Shown: one piece after another, positions 26,715 to 34,398 of the stretch
Numbering within the stretch: the stretch's first letter is position 1
Layout: every line of letters starts with the position of its first letter
DNA from: JAWPMT01 sp965215825
Lineage (GTDB): Bacteria > Bacteroidota > Bacteroidia > Cytophagales > Cyclobacteriaceae
Assembly (NCBI GenBank): GCA_965215825.1
Contig: CBDCEM010000002.1
Coordinates: 434,001 to 498,000 of the forward strand
Direction: 5' to 3'
DNA: 64,000 bases
Notes under the pieces: model-generated
The model's database searches: none
The model's input: only the letters and a program-made list of their open reading frames with translations
Told to the model about the DNA's origin: nothing
Program-made: the position numbers and the translations under genes

Positions 26715-28118
26715 TTAGCTTTTGAGTGACCCAATCATATCCTCAGGCCGCACCCATTCATCAAATTGTTCATTAGTTACAAAGCCAAGTTCCAAAGCTG
26801 CCGCCCGAAGTGTAGTCCCTTCTTTGTGCGCTTTTTTCGCAATTTGAGCTGCTTTTTCATAGCCAATATGCGTGTTAAGTGCTGTTACCAGCATCAAAGA
26901 GTTTTCTAATTTTTCTTTGATTATCGCATGATTCGGCTCGATCCCTACAGCGCAGTTGTCGTTAAATGACGCACAGGCATCCCCGATCAATCTGGCAGAA
27001 TTCAGCAAATTGTAGACCATCATAGGCTTGAAGACATTCAACTCAAAATGACCCGTCATTCCTCCAGCACTAACCGCCACATCATTTCCTAGCACTTGAG
27101 CACACACCATCGTAAGTGCTTCACATTGTGTGGGATTTACTTTCCCGGGCATGATGGATGACCCTGGCTCATTTTCAGGAATCAAGATCTCCCCTATACC
27201 ACTTCTTGGTCCGGAACACAACATACGAACGTCGTTTCCTATTTTCATCAGGCTTACCGCCAATTGTTTCAAAGCACCATGTGATTCGACAATGGCATCA
27301 TGAGCGGATAGCGCTTCAAATTTATTTTCAGCAGTAACGAATGGCAGATTTGAGTTCTCAGCAATCTTTTTAGCCACCAACTCCGAATAGCCAGCGGGAG
27401 TATTGAGACCCGTACCTACGGCAGTACCACCCAATGCGAGCTCCGATAAGTGCTCAAGTGTGTTTCGGAGTGCTTTTAATCCGTGATTTAGTTGCGAAAC
27501 ATATCCGGAAAACTCCTGACCCAGGCTCAGAGGAGTTGCATCCATGAAATGTGTTCGACCAATTTTCACCACTCCCATGAAAGCTTGGGACTTTTCTTTA
27601 AACGTGTCCCGGAGATTTTCAACCAAAGGAATTGTGTGCTCTACCAGGATCTTGTAAGAAGCGATGTGCATCGCTGTTGGAAACGTATCGTTCGATGACT
27701 GACTTTTATTCACATCATCATTAGGATGGATCGCTTTCTTTTCATCCGTAAGCGCCCCTCCATTCACTACATGAGCCCGATTTGCGACTACTTCATTGAC
27801 ATTCATATTGGATTGTGTGCCTGAGCCTGTTTGCCATACAACCAATGGGAATTGATCGTCGAGTTTCCCCGCCAGGATTTCATCACATACCTGACTGATC
27901 ATATTTGCTTTGTCACTGGAAAGCGCACCGAGCTCCTGATTGGTTTGTGCGGCTGATTTCTTTAAAATTGCGAAAGCTTTGACAATCTCCAGGGGCATCT
28001 GCATGTTAGTGCCACCAATCTTAAAGTTGTTTCTGGAGCGTTGAGTCTGTGCCCCCCAATATTTGTCCGCGGGCACTTCTACAGGCCCCATTGTATCGCG
28101 TTCCAGTCGAATATCCAT
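26715..28118 (-). CDS. fumC: Class II fumarate hydratase
   Basis: A 467-residue, iron-free fumarase that interconverts fumarate and malate in the TCA cycle. The superfamily signature GSSIMPGKVNPTQCE is present (about residues 316-330), along with the substrate-binding GSGTQSNMNVNEV and THFMDATPLSLGQE segments, the latter with the usual TH dipeptide. Length equals E. coli FumC. It is divergent from the response-regulator gene, and its upstream region abuts the palindrome at 28227-28243. Confidence 0.96.
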   Translation of the reverse strand: MDIRLERDTMGPVEVPADKYWGAQTQRSRNNFKIGGTNMQMPLEIVKAFAILKKSAAQTNQELGALSSDKANMISQVCDEILAGKLDDQFPLVVWQTGSGTQSNMNVNEVVANRAHVVNGGALTDEKKAIHPNDDVNKSQSSNDTFPTAMHIASYKILVEHTIPLVENLRDTFKEKSQAFMGVVKIGRTHFMDATPLSLGQEFSGYVSQLNHGLKALRNTLEHLSELALGGTAVGTGLNTPAGYSELVAKKIAENSNLPFVTAENKFEALSAHDAIVESHGALKQLAVSLMKIGNDVRMLCSGPRSGIGEILIPENEPGSSIMPGKVNPTQCEALTMVCAQVLGNDVAVSAGGMTGHFELNVFKPMMVYNLLNSARLIGDACASFNDNCAVGIEPNHAIIKEKLENSLMLVTALNTHIGYEKAAQIAKKAHKEGTTLRAAALELGFVTNEQFDEWVRPEDMIGSLKS

Positions 28119-28226
28119 TATATGAATCTGTTACTCTTGTTTAGTACAAAAATAAAGCGCAACAAGCGCAATTAGTTCAGTTCACGGAATGGAATCCTGA
28201 CGGTTTGAATAATTTTTGTGACTTTA

Positions 28227-28243
28227 TTTAGAATAATTCTAAA
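28227..28243. promoter_or_regulatory. PerR/Fur-like operator 1
   Basis: TTTAGAATAATTCTAAA is a perfect 8-1-8 palindrome. Its inner 15 bases differ from the B. subtilis Per box TTATAATnATTATAA at only one symmetric position. It lies just upstream of the -33 element of the response-regulator promoter, and also within 110 bp of the divergent fumC start. Confidence 0.6.
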
Positions 28244-28248
28244 CAGTC

Positions 28249-28279
28249 TTGTCCCGCACCAATGTTAATCGTATGTTTG
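28249..28279 (+). promoter_or_regulatory. Promoter of the response-regulator gene
   Basis: TTG at 28249-28251, 20-bp spacer, TATGTTTG at 28272-28279 (match to TAnnTTTG). The predicted transcription start, about 28285, falls on operator 2. Confidence 0.6.
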
Positions 28280-28284
28280 CGTAG

Positions 28285-28301
28285 TTTAGATTGATTCTAA
28301 A
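28285..28301. promoter_or_regulatory. PerR/Fur-like operator 2
   Basis: TTTAGATTGATTCTAAA, the same 8-1-8 palindrome with one arm mismatch, lying over the predicted transcription start and 6 bp before the ATG at 28308. This position fits repression. Confidence 0.6.
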
Positions 28302-28307
28302 TAAGTG

Positions 28308-28943
28308 ATGTCTACCATTTCCGTTTTCCTCTCTGATTTTCAATTTCTCACACAAGAAGGTTTCAAGTCTTTGTTGGCTAGAAATGATAAATTCCAATTA
28401 GTTGGTGAGGAAGAAGATTGGGATCTTTTGCCAGGGCAATTAGATAAAAATAGACCGGATGTGTTGGTAATTGATTATCGACCTGACGAAAGTGATTTTG
28501 TAAATCGTCTCAAGAGCATAAAAGAGCAGGGTGTCAAGAACATTCTGATATTAACAAGTGACACCAAAAAAGAACGGGTTCGAGAGATCTTAAAGACAGG
28601 TGTGAAAGGTATGGTCACTAAAACTTGCAGTGAGCAGGAAATTGTCAATTCGATCCTCGCTGTGTCGCAGGGAAACCGGTTCTATTGCAATAAGATTCTG
28701 GATATTGTAATGGAGCAGTCAGTAGAGGAAGAAGAGAATTGTGCTCCTACGGATTTATCTCCCAGAGAGTATGAAGTGTTGCAGCTCATCACAAAAGGAC
28801 AAACAACCACCAAGATTGCAGACACTTTACATGTGAGCGTACATACCATCAATTCTCACCGAAAAAGCATCTTGAAAAAACTGAACTTGAAATCACCCAC
28901 AGAGTTGATTGTATATGCCTTAGAAAGTGGTCTGGTTAAATAG
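28308..28943 (+). CDS. NarL/LuxR-type response regulator without adjacent kinase
   Basis: A 211-residue two-domain regulator (ATG at 28308; a GTG one codon earlier is less likely). The receiver (1-about 125) keeps the phospho-acceptor Asp-56 in VLVIDYRP, the Ser/Thr of LTSDT and the Lys of GMVTKTCS, but the usual N-terminal acidic pair is reduced to one Asp (FLSDFQ). The C-terminal LuxR-type HTH is typical: LSPREYEVLQLITKGQTTTKIADTL then VSVHTINSHRKSILKKLN. No histidine kinase is nearby. The two operator palindromes and its place beside ferritin suggest an iron or peroxide stress link. Confidence 0.85.
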   Translation: MSTISVFLSDFQFLTQEGFKSLLARNDKFQLVGEEEDWDLLPGQLDKNRPDVLVIDYRPDESDFVNRLKSIKEQGVKNILILTSDTKKERVREILKTGVKGMVTKTCSEQEIVNSILAVSQGNRFYCNKILDIVMEQSVEEEENCAPTDLSPREYEVLQLITKGQTTTKIADTLHVSVHTINSHRKSILKKLNLKSPTELIVYALESGLVK

Positions 28944-28945
28944 AT

Positions 28946-28982
28946 ATCACTAGTACTAGTGATTCGTCACTACTTATAGTGA
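28946..28982. repeat. Two adjacent palindromes after the response regulator
   Basis: ATCACTAGTACTAGTGAT (28946-28963) is a perfect 18-bp palindrome starting 2 bp after the stop codon. TCACTA-CTTA-TAGTGA (28967-28982) follows at once. There is no T-run, so they are not a standard terminator; they could be an operator, an mRNA end structure, or both. Confidence 0.5.
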
Positions 28983-29007
28983 GTCCAATTTTCACCACCT
29001 CTAGCAA

Positions 29008-29038
29008 TTGAACAAAAAACATTTTAGACCGTACTTTG
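29008..29038 (+). promoter_or_regulatory. Probable promoter of the Cys-rich small protein unit
   Basis: TTG at 29008-29010 and TACTTTG at 29032-29038, a near match to TAnnTTTG with one base fewer. Transcription would start near 29045, on operator 3. Confidence 0.4.
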
Positions 29039-29045
29039 TGTTTTA

Positions 29046-29062
29046 TTTAGAATAATTCTAAA
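29046..29062. promoter_or_regulatory. PerR/Fur-like operator 3
   Basis: TTTAGAATAATTCTAAA, identical to operator 1, placed 5 bp before the ATG of the 53-residue ORF and over the predicted transcription start. Confidence 0.6.
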
Positions 29063-29067
29063 TACGA

Positions 29068-29229
29068 ATGATAGCATTTCAAATACAGGAAGAAGAGGAG
29101 AACGTTGGGCTAACCCAGGAATTCAAGGATTTCGGGCCTACGACGGGAAATGATTGTGTATTCAAGAAATGTTGCAAAAAATTCAAAAAGAAAGGTAAAA
29201 AGCATTGCAAGAGCTGTCCGAAGATATAA
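29068..29229 (+). CDS. 53-residue Cys/Lys-rich small protein
   Basis: This ORF begins MIAFQIQEEEENVGL and ends in a compact basic Cys cluster: CVFKKCCKKFKKKGKKHCKSCP, residues 30-51, with Cys at 30, 35, 36, 47 and 50 and His-46. The acidic N-terminal half and basic metal-binding-like C-terminal half suggest a small metal- or nucleic-acid-binding protein. The ATG lies 5 bp after operator 3, and the last 25 bases overlap the next ORF. I recall similar KCCKK small proteins in Bacteroidota but know no assigned function. The regular spacing to the operator and the non-random composition argue for a real gene. Confidence 0.65.
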   Translation: MIAFQIQEEEENVGLTQEFKDFGPTTGNDCVFKKCCKKFKKKGKKHCKSCPKI

Positions 29230-29582
29230 GTAAAGAAGCGGTGTTGGTTGAGGCGTCAGAATTGGTTTTTGCAACTTCTAATATTCGCATTTACCAGAAC
29301 GACACACGGGCTTCCTTCATCATGCAACTTCCTGATGAGGAAGTGGAATTCAAATTGTGCGCGTTATTGGCCTTTCGCAAAAAAATCCAATCCATCGATC
29401 TCACGGAAATATTCATGCCCGCTCATTCAGGAGTTGAGATTATCACTATGCCTCAGATTGATCGCATCTTCGTATTCGATCTACGAGAGATTCTAGAACT
29501 TCGCGATCTGTTCGCCGGAGCCATGACCATGCTGGAACTCAACAGTATGATCCATCAAAGATTGGTGCGCTCCCTGCATTAA
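29205..29582 (+). CDS. 125-residue protein of unknown function, overlapping start
   Basis: The reading frame is open from 29199 and holds no ATG near its start. TTG at 29205, GTG at 29241 or TTG at 29244 must serve, so the exact N-terminus is uncertain. The protein looks folded: strands EVEFKLCALLAFRKKIQSIDL and GVEIITMPQIDRIFVFDL, then a helical end LRDLFAGAMTMLELNSMIHQRL. I do not recognise the family with certainty. It overlaps the Cys-rich ORF by 25 bases in the -1 frame, so its translation is probably coupled to that ORF's termination. Control by operator 3 is inferred. Confidence 0.65.
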   Translation: MQELSEDISKEAVLVEASELVFATSNIRIYQNDTRASFIMQLPDEEVEFKLCALLAFRKKIQSIDLTEIFMPAHSGVEIITMPQIDRIFVFDLREILELRDLFAGAMTMLELNSMIHQRLVRSLH

Positions 29583-29610
29583 TGGAGCTTATATCCCATT
29601 ACTATTTTTA

Positions 29611-29627
29611 ATTAGACTGATTTTAAA
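29611..29627. promoter_or_regulatory. PerR/Fur-like operator 4 (degenerate)
   Basis: ATTAGACTGATTTTAAA matches operator 2 at 14 of 17 positions. TATTTTTA at 29603-29610, close to a -7 element, abuts it, giving the same operator-over-start layout seen at the other two units. A second -7-like TACTTTG lies at 29676-29682. Confidence 0.45.
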
Positions 29628-29642
29628 TTAGCATCCTCAAAG

Positions 29643-29671
29643 CCGTTAATTCAACATTTACGAATTAACGG
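29643..29671. repeat. 10-bp inverted repeat upstream of ferritin
   Basis: CCGTTAATTC (29643-29652) and GAATTAACGG (29662-29671) pair perfectly around 9 nt. No T-run follows. It could end the 125-residue unit or form part of the ferritin leader. A further 6-bp stem lies at 29763-29778 (CGTCAT/GTGACG). Confidence 0.5.
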
Positions 29672-29804
29672 GTGTTACTTTGTTAGCTAGATGGGCAGGA
29701 CCATTGAATGAGCTGATACTTTCAAGATCGAGTTATGAATGTTTCAGTGAATTCCACCGGGCCGTCATTACAGTGACGATTGAACAAAAACCCAAACGCA
29801 TGAA

Positions 29805-29900
29805 ATGAGCATAAAGACCATTCATCTTATCCATAAAATCGAAGATGCCGGCCTTTATGAGAATTCCATGTGGCGAATAAAAAACAGACCATACACATGA
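29805..29900 (+). CDS. 31-residue leader ORF coupled to ferritin
   Basis: ATG at 29805 opens a 31-codon ORF (MSIKTIHLIHKIEDAGLYEN... ending WRIKNRPYT) whose TGA at 29898-29900 overlaps the ferritin ATG as ATGA. The stop-start overlap and position suggest a coupled leader peptide or small protein. Three bulky repeats of Ile-His (TIHLIHKI) might be chance. No homology is known to me; the alternative is that it is an unused ORF in the ferritin leader. Confidence 0.4.
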   Translation: MSIKTIHLIHKIEDAGLYENSMWRIKNRPYT

Positions 29901-30424
29901 AAGATTTATTAAGAAGAGAATGTCCTCTTAAAGAAGAGGTTATCGATATATTGAACAAACAAGTACAAATTGAAGCTCATTCGGCAAACGCTTATCTGGC
30001 TATGGCAGGATGGTGCGATGTGAACGGATACGACAATTGTGCCGAGTTTTTCTTCAAGCAATCAGAAGAAGAACGCGTTCATCAAAAGAAGATTTTCCAC
30101 TATCTGGTAAACATGGAAGCCACAGCTATTGCTCCAAGAGTAGATCAGCCAGATTACGAATTTCCAACTTTGCGCAGTGTATTCGAAAGAGCCCTGGACA
30201 TGGAGATCTCGGTTACCGAATCCATTCACAATGTGGTGAGGGGTTGTAGAAAGGCGGATGATATTGCGACTGAAGAATTCATGCGCTGGTTTGTAAGCGA
30301 GCAAATTGAAGAAGAATTCGTAGCGCGAAGAACACTGGAATTATTCGACGTAATCGGAGAAGATAAATTGGCCCTTGCAATGATTGAGGACAAAGTCCTT
30401 AGCATTGAATATTCCGAAGGATAA
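29897..30424 (+). CDS. Non-haem ferritin
   Basis: A 175-residue four-helix iron-storage protein (ATG at 29897 chosen over a GTG at 29870, which adds only a polar tail). Ferroxidase-centre residues visible are Glu-26 in QIEAHSANAYLAM, Glu-59 and His-62 in EEERVHQKK, and the Gln/Glu pair of EQIEEEF in helix D. This matches FtnA-type prokaryotic ferritin rather than Dps or bacterioferritin (no haem Met position recognised). It stores iron as ferric mineral in the cytosol. The unit ends in a good terminator, and the operator at 29611 suggests iron or peroxide control. Confidence 0.93.
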   Translation: MKDLLRRECPLKEEVIDILNKQVQIEAHSANAYLAMAGWCDVNGYDNCAEFFFKQSEEERVHQKKIFHYLVNMEATAIAPRVDQPDYEFPTLRSVFERALDMEISVTESIHNVVRGCRKADDIATEEFMRWFVSEQIEEEFVARRTLELFDVIGEDKLALAMIEDKVLSIEYSEG

Positions 30425-30448
30425 TCTCAACGGAGACTAAAATTTCAA

Positions 30449-30476
30449 AAGGCTACCTGTTGGGTGGCCTTTTTTG
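30449..30476 (+). terminator. Terminator after ferritin
   Basis: AAGGCTACC (30449-30457) pairs with GGTGGCCTT (30463-30471), one G-T pair, followed by a T-run. The 130 bp from here to pheA hold no gene. Confidence 0.85.
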
Positions 30477-30608
30477 TTGTTCTCTGACGGTGTGCTCACT
30501 TAGTCTCCAGTTGATATCAATAAGTGGAGTTCCCTTTCAAGTTCCATCTAGGTTTGGTTGAATCGCGTAGCAGTCGCGCCCGCAGAAAGGCGGTTGAGTT
30601 TTTCGAAA

Positions 30609-31676
30609 CTAACACATCTTCACATAGCTTCCCATCCAGGTCAGGTTGTCCTTGTAGGGTGCAATGGTTTCCTGAACTGCCGGATCGTTGAAATGCCCAT
30701 CCAGTTCTATAAAAAAGATATACTTGAATTTCGAGCCAATTTTCGCTGGTCTACTTTCTACCTTACACAGGTTGATCCCCGCATCTTCAAATTTCTTCAG
30801 AAACGACACCAAAGCACCGGGTTCATCAGGCAGCTTGGCGATCAGAGAAGTTTTGTCCTCGCCACTGATTTCATTTATAAATTTTTGACTAAGGATCAAA
30901 AACCGTGTTTGGTTATCTGCCGAGTCCTGAATATTACTATATAAGATAGGCAGCCGGTTGTTCCTTGCAGCAATCGGTGCACAAATCGCAGCCGTACCCT
31001 CCTCTTCCAGGGCAATCTTACAGGCACGACTTGTGGAACTTACCGGAATCTGTTTTACATCGTGCTGGAAGTAATCACGAATAAAATTCTTACACTGTCG
31101 GAAAGCTATGTCTTTGGTATAAATGGTCTTAACCTTACTTAGATCTTGCTCCAGCGACGCAATACAGAAGTGAATAGGAAGTACGACCTCAGCCACAATA
31201 TTCAGGTTGTGCACACCCAGGTAATCGATTGTTTCCTGAACAGTTCCTTCCTGGTTGTTTTCAATAGGTACCACCCCGAATCTAGCCCTGGACGTAGCCA
31301 CAGCATCAAACACCGAAGGGATGGAATCCAAAGGAAGGTAATCACTCATCGCCCCATACCTGGATTCTGCAGCCTGGTGGGTGAAACTACCTTCTGGTCC
31401 CAGGTACGCGACACGTTCCGGAAGTTCATAATTTCTGCTAACCGCAAATATTTCCAGGAAGATCGCCTCTATCGCTGATCGGGTAAGTTCGTTTTTACCT
31501 TTACTCGCTTCGTAGAGGCGGTCGATGATCGCTTTTTCCCGTTCCGGTCGGTAGATTGTCGCATTGGCATTGCGCTTGAGTTCACCAATCTCCTTGACGT
31601 ACCCCAGGCGTTTACCCAGTAATTCTACTACCTGATCATCAATTTCATCTATCCCCTTTCGAAGGTCATCCAGCAT
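30609..31676 (-). CDS. pheA: Bifunctional chorismate mutase / prephenate dehydratase (P-protein)
   Basis: A 355-residue fusion that turns chorismate into prephenate and then phenylpyruvate for phenylalanine synthesis. The AroQ-type chorismate mutase domain occupies residues 1-about 85 (LRKGIDEIDDQVVELLGKRL, YRPERE). The prephenate dehydratase domain (about 90-270) has YLGPEGSFTHQAA and VPIENNQEGTV. The C-terminal ACT domain (about 275-355), which binds phenylalanine as feedback inhibitor, has the ESRP motif. No other aromatic-pathway genes are adjacent. Confidence 0.95.
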   Translation of the reverse strand: MLDDLRKGIDEIDDQVVELLGKRLGYVKEIGELKRNANATIYRPEREKAIIDRLYEASKGKNELTRSAIEAIFLEIFAVSRNYELPERVAYLGPEGSFTHQAAESRYGAMSDYLPLDSIPSVFDAVATSRARFGVVPIENNQEGTVQETIDYLGVHNLNIVAEVVLPIHFCIASLEQDLSKVKTIYTKDIAFRQCKNFIRDYFQHDVKQIPVSSTSRACKIALEEEGTAAICAPIAARNNRLPILYSNIQDSADNQTRFLILSQKFINEISGEDKTSLIAKLPDEPGALVSFLKKFEDAGINLCKVESRPAKIGSKFKYIFFIELDGHFNDPAVQETIAPYKDNLTWMGSYVKMC

Positions 31677-31810
31677 AAGCTTCGGTTTAAGGGTCCAAAA
31701 TTAAAAGACTAGTCTGTATTGCCTTCTTTTTTAGCTCACGAAGTTCTGATTTGTCGATAATCTCCAAACACGTGGCCCGGAACTATTAGTCTTTTTGAGA
31801 AATCACCTGA

Positions 31811-34393
31811 TCATTCATAGCGAAGTGCGTCAACAGGATTGGCCTTTATGGTTCTTAAAGCTTCGAGACTTACCGTAAAAAGGACAATACCTGCAAGTAT
31901 TAACCCTCCGATTGGAAAAATTTGCAGATCTATAGAGATGCGATAAGCAAAGTTCTCCAACCAGCGATTCAGGAAAAAGTAGCTGATTGTGGAGGATAAT
32001 AATGTTGCAATGGCAATCAATGGTATATACTCACTGTTGAATTTCATTAACAAGTTTCTTGAGGATGCCCCTAAAATTTTCCGGATACCGATCTCTTTGG
32101 TTCTTTGAGAAATCAAATATGCGGTTATTCCAACCAGACCCGTGATGGATAAAATAGCAGCGATAAGAGACAAAAGCTCACTCGCCAATGCAGTTTGCTG
32201 ATCATTTTCATAAGCTCGCTGTAAATCCAGATCGACAAAAGCATAATTGATAGGATTTGAAGGCTGATATTGATTCCAAACCTCCTCAATCCATGCGAAA
32301 GCTTCATTTGTGTGTGCCTGGTCTATTTTGATCAGGATGTTTCGATCAACATAACTACGATCCTGATTCAATTGAATTATTTGCGGTGTTACTTTCTGAT
32401 GTAGTGAAAAGAAATTGAAATCAGAAACTACTCCTCTGATTTCATGAAGCTTAGAACTCGGATTCTCAGGCCAGAGGTCGATCTTTTTGCCAATGGGGTT
32501 CTCCCACCCCAGTTTCTCGACAAAGGTTTCATTCACTAAAAGAGATGATTTTGGGTGCTCTTCTTCCTCAAAAAACGGACCGGTTCCCGAGACATCAAGC
32601 AGATCCAAAAATTCAAGATCCGTCGGGTTCCAAAGTGCGTCCTGAAAAGGAGCGTCAAATCCTTCCGGCAAATAGGTAGTTGGATAATCTTCATCTCCAG
32701 ATATGTAACCCTGCGAAACGCCAAGAATAAACGACTGGCTAAGTAACTTGTTTTTGAAGGATTTAATTTGTTCGGAACCCTCCAGGGACCAGGCTCTTTT
32801 CAACTTCACAAGTCCCTCTTTATCCATGCCAATATTAAAATTACTGATGTAGTTGAGTTGCTGATTGATCACGAAAGAAACGGTTCCCAAGCCAATCAGC
32901 AAGAAGAATTGCAGTCCAATCAAAGATTTTCTAACTCCACTATGCGAGCCCATTCTGTAATTGCTCCTGAACAAATTGAGTAACCTGATCCTGGGCATGA
33001 TAAGTGAAGGATAAATTCCTCCCAGAAATCCTGTTATCACCGTAATGCCCAGTAATATGAATACAAACTCAAGGTCAAGCAGATGATCAATTGTAAAAGG
33101 TATGCCTATGAATTGATTGTAGTAGGGTAGCGAATAAATCGTAATTAAAAGAGTAATGGGTAGAGCGACGAGTGACATTAATATGGACTCGAAAAGGAAC
33201 TGAATGGATAAACTAGACTTATTGCTACCCAATACCTTCCGAACGGCCATCTCCTTGCGTCGGTGTGAAAATATGGCCGTTGAGAGGTTGGTGAAATTTG
33301 TACACGAAATCAATAATATGATGAGAGCAGTAGCACCAAAAATGGAGAGTTGATTTTTATCACCACCAGCTTTCAGTTCAAATGTTAGAGAGGAAGTCAA
33401 ATGGATATCAGAAATGTTTTGCATGTTAACATCAATCATTACTTCTTCTTTGGCGATGCTCAAATCATCATTTTCTTCCCTGGCGACTCTTAAAATTTCC
33501 TTTTCAATTAATGCCGGACTTTCATTGACAATTACGTACATGAAGGCGGAATGCTTGCTCGAATAATACCAGTCGCTAATTAGAAAAACGTCAAATGCCA
33601 GATGTGTATTGATTGGCAGGTCTTCAAACACGCCAGAGACTCTGATAGCCAGACTGTCAAAGTAAAGGGTCTTACCAATGGGGTTTTCATGTCCGAAATA
33701 TTTGAGTGCATGCGATTCACTGATGACCATAGAATTGGTATTTTTCGTTACCTCCTCCCTGTTCCCGTGGATTATTTTGAAATCAAAAACTTCAAAAAAT
33801 GGATCTCCCGATTGAACAACAATGACCTTTGATTCCGGGAATTTTTTACCGTCAACCTGGACGAACCTATCAGGAACTCTTGAAAAGCAAGTAGCTTTTT
33901 CCAACCAGGAATACTCATTGTTAAGTATTCTTCGGGTTTCCTGGATTTCTAAACTTGGAAACCATGGTCCATAAGCCCTTTGACCGGCTATACGGTAAGT
34001 GTTGCTTGCTTTTTCGTGAAACGCGTCATAGGACGTTTCGTTTTTTAGGTATAGCAAAGTGTAACCTACCACGCTTAACCCCACAACCAGACAAAATAGA
34101 TTGATCAAAGAGAATCGCAAATTTCTCTTCGCGGACCGCCCAAATACTTTGAAGAAATTGATTAATAGATAAATATTTAGGTTGAAATAACTCTCCTTAT
34201 TACGCTTCAAAATACCTGGTCGCATAAAACGAAGTACATTGTAGAGCAATACGAGGGAAGCTACCCAATTGAGGTTTGATGCTTTGTTATTCTCAAACTG
34301 TTCTTCCAGATCTCCGATGATCGATTCCTGCAATTCTTCAGGACAAATCATCTTACAAATTCGAATGGCGATCTTTCTTTCAAAATGTCTCAT
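31811..34393 (-). CDS. FtsX/MacB-type ABC permease with N-terminal permease-prefix domain
   Basis: An 860-residue permease. Its first about 70 residues (FERKIAIRICKMICPEELQESIIGDLEEQFE) form a cytosolic prefix ending in a hydrophobic segment, known from Bacteroidota permeases that travel with PadR regulators. The rest is the standard double MacB-PCD/FtsX module: NLRFSLINLFCLVVGLSVVGY at the first helix, HRRKEMAVRKVLGSNKSSL before the first FtsX core, and QRTKEIGIRKILGASSRNL before the second. It starts 5 bp after the PadR gene, so the two are one operon. The ATPase partner is not adjacent; the substrate is unknown. Confidence 0.9.
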   Translation of the reverse strand: MRHFERKIAIRICKMICPEELQESIIGDLEEQFENNKASNLNWVASLVLLYNVLRFMRPGILKRNKESYFNLNIYLLINFFKVFGRSAKRNLRFSLINLFCLVVGLSVVGYTLLYLKNETSYDAFHEKASNTYRIAGQRAYGPWFPSLEIQETRRILNNEYSWLEKATCFSRVPDRFVQVDGKKFPESKVIVVQSGDPFFEVFDFKIIHGNREEVTKNTNSMVISESHALKYFGHENPIGKTLYFDSLAIRVSGVFEDLPINTHLAFDVFLISDWYYSSKHSAFMYVIVNESPALIEKEILRVAREENDDLSIAKEEVMIDVNMQNISDIHLTSSLTFELKAGGDKNQLSIFGATALIILLISCTNFTNLSTAIFSHRRKEMAVRKVLGSNKSSLSIQFLFESILMSLVALPITLLITIYSLPYYNQFIGIPFTIDHLLDLEFVFILLGITVITGFLGGIYPSLIMPRIRLLNLFRSNYRMGSHSGVRKSLIGLQFFLLIGLGTVSFVINQQLNYISNFNIGMDKEGLVKLKRAWSLEGSEQIKSFKNKLLSQSFILGVSQGYISGDEDYPTTYLPEGFDAPFQDALWNPTDLEFLDLLDVSGTGPFFEEEEHPKSSLLVNETFVEKLGWENPIGKKIDLWPENPSSKLHEIRGVVSDFNFFSLHQKVTPQIIQLNQDRSYVDRNILIKIDQAHTNEAFAWIEEVWNQYQPSNPINYAFVDLDLQRAYENDQQTALASELLSLIAAILSITGLVGITAYLISQRTKEIGIRKILGASSRNLLMKFNSEYIPLIAIATLLSSTISYFFLNRWLENFAYRISIDLQIFPIGGLILAGIVLFTVSLEALRTIKANPVDALRYE

Positions 34394-34398
34394 CAGAA

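Noticed and set aside
28147..28154. CAAAAATA as a minus-strand -7 element for fumC
   Set aside because: It fits TAnnTTTG on the minus strand, but no -33 element occurs at a usable distance (nearest CAA is 14 bp away).
29190..29230. Programmed -1 frameshift joining the Cys-rich ORF to the 125-residue ORF
   Set aside because: The A-rich stretch contains AAA-AAG but is preceded by T or C, not a proper XXXYYYZ heptamer, and the Cys-rich ORF has a natural end; coupling by overlap is simpler.
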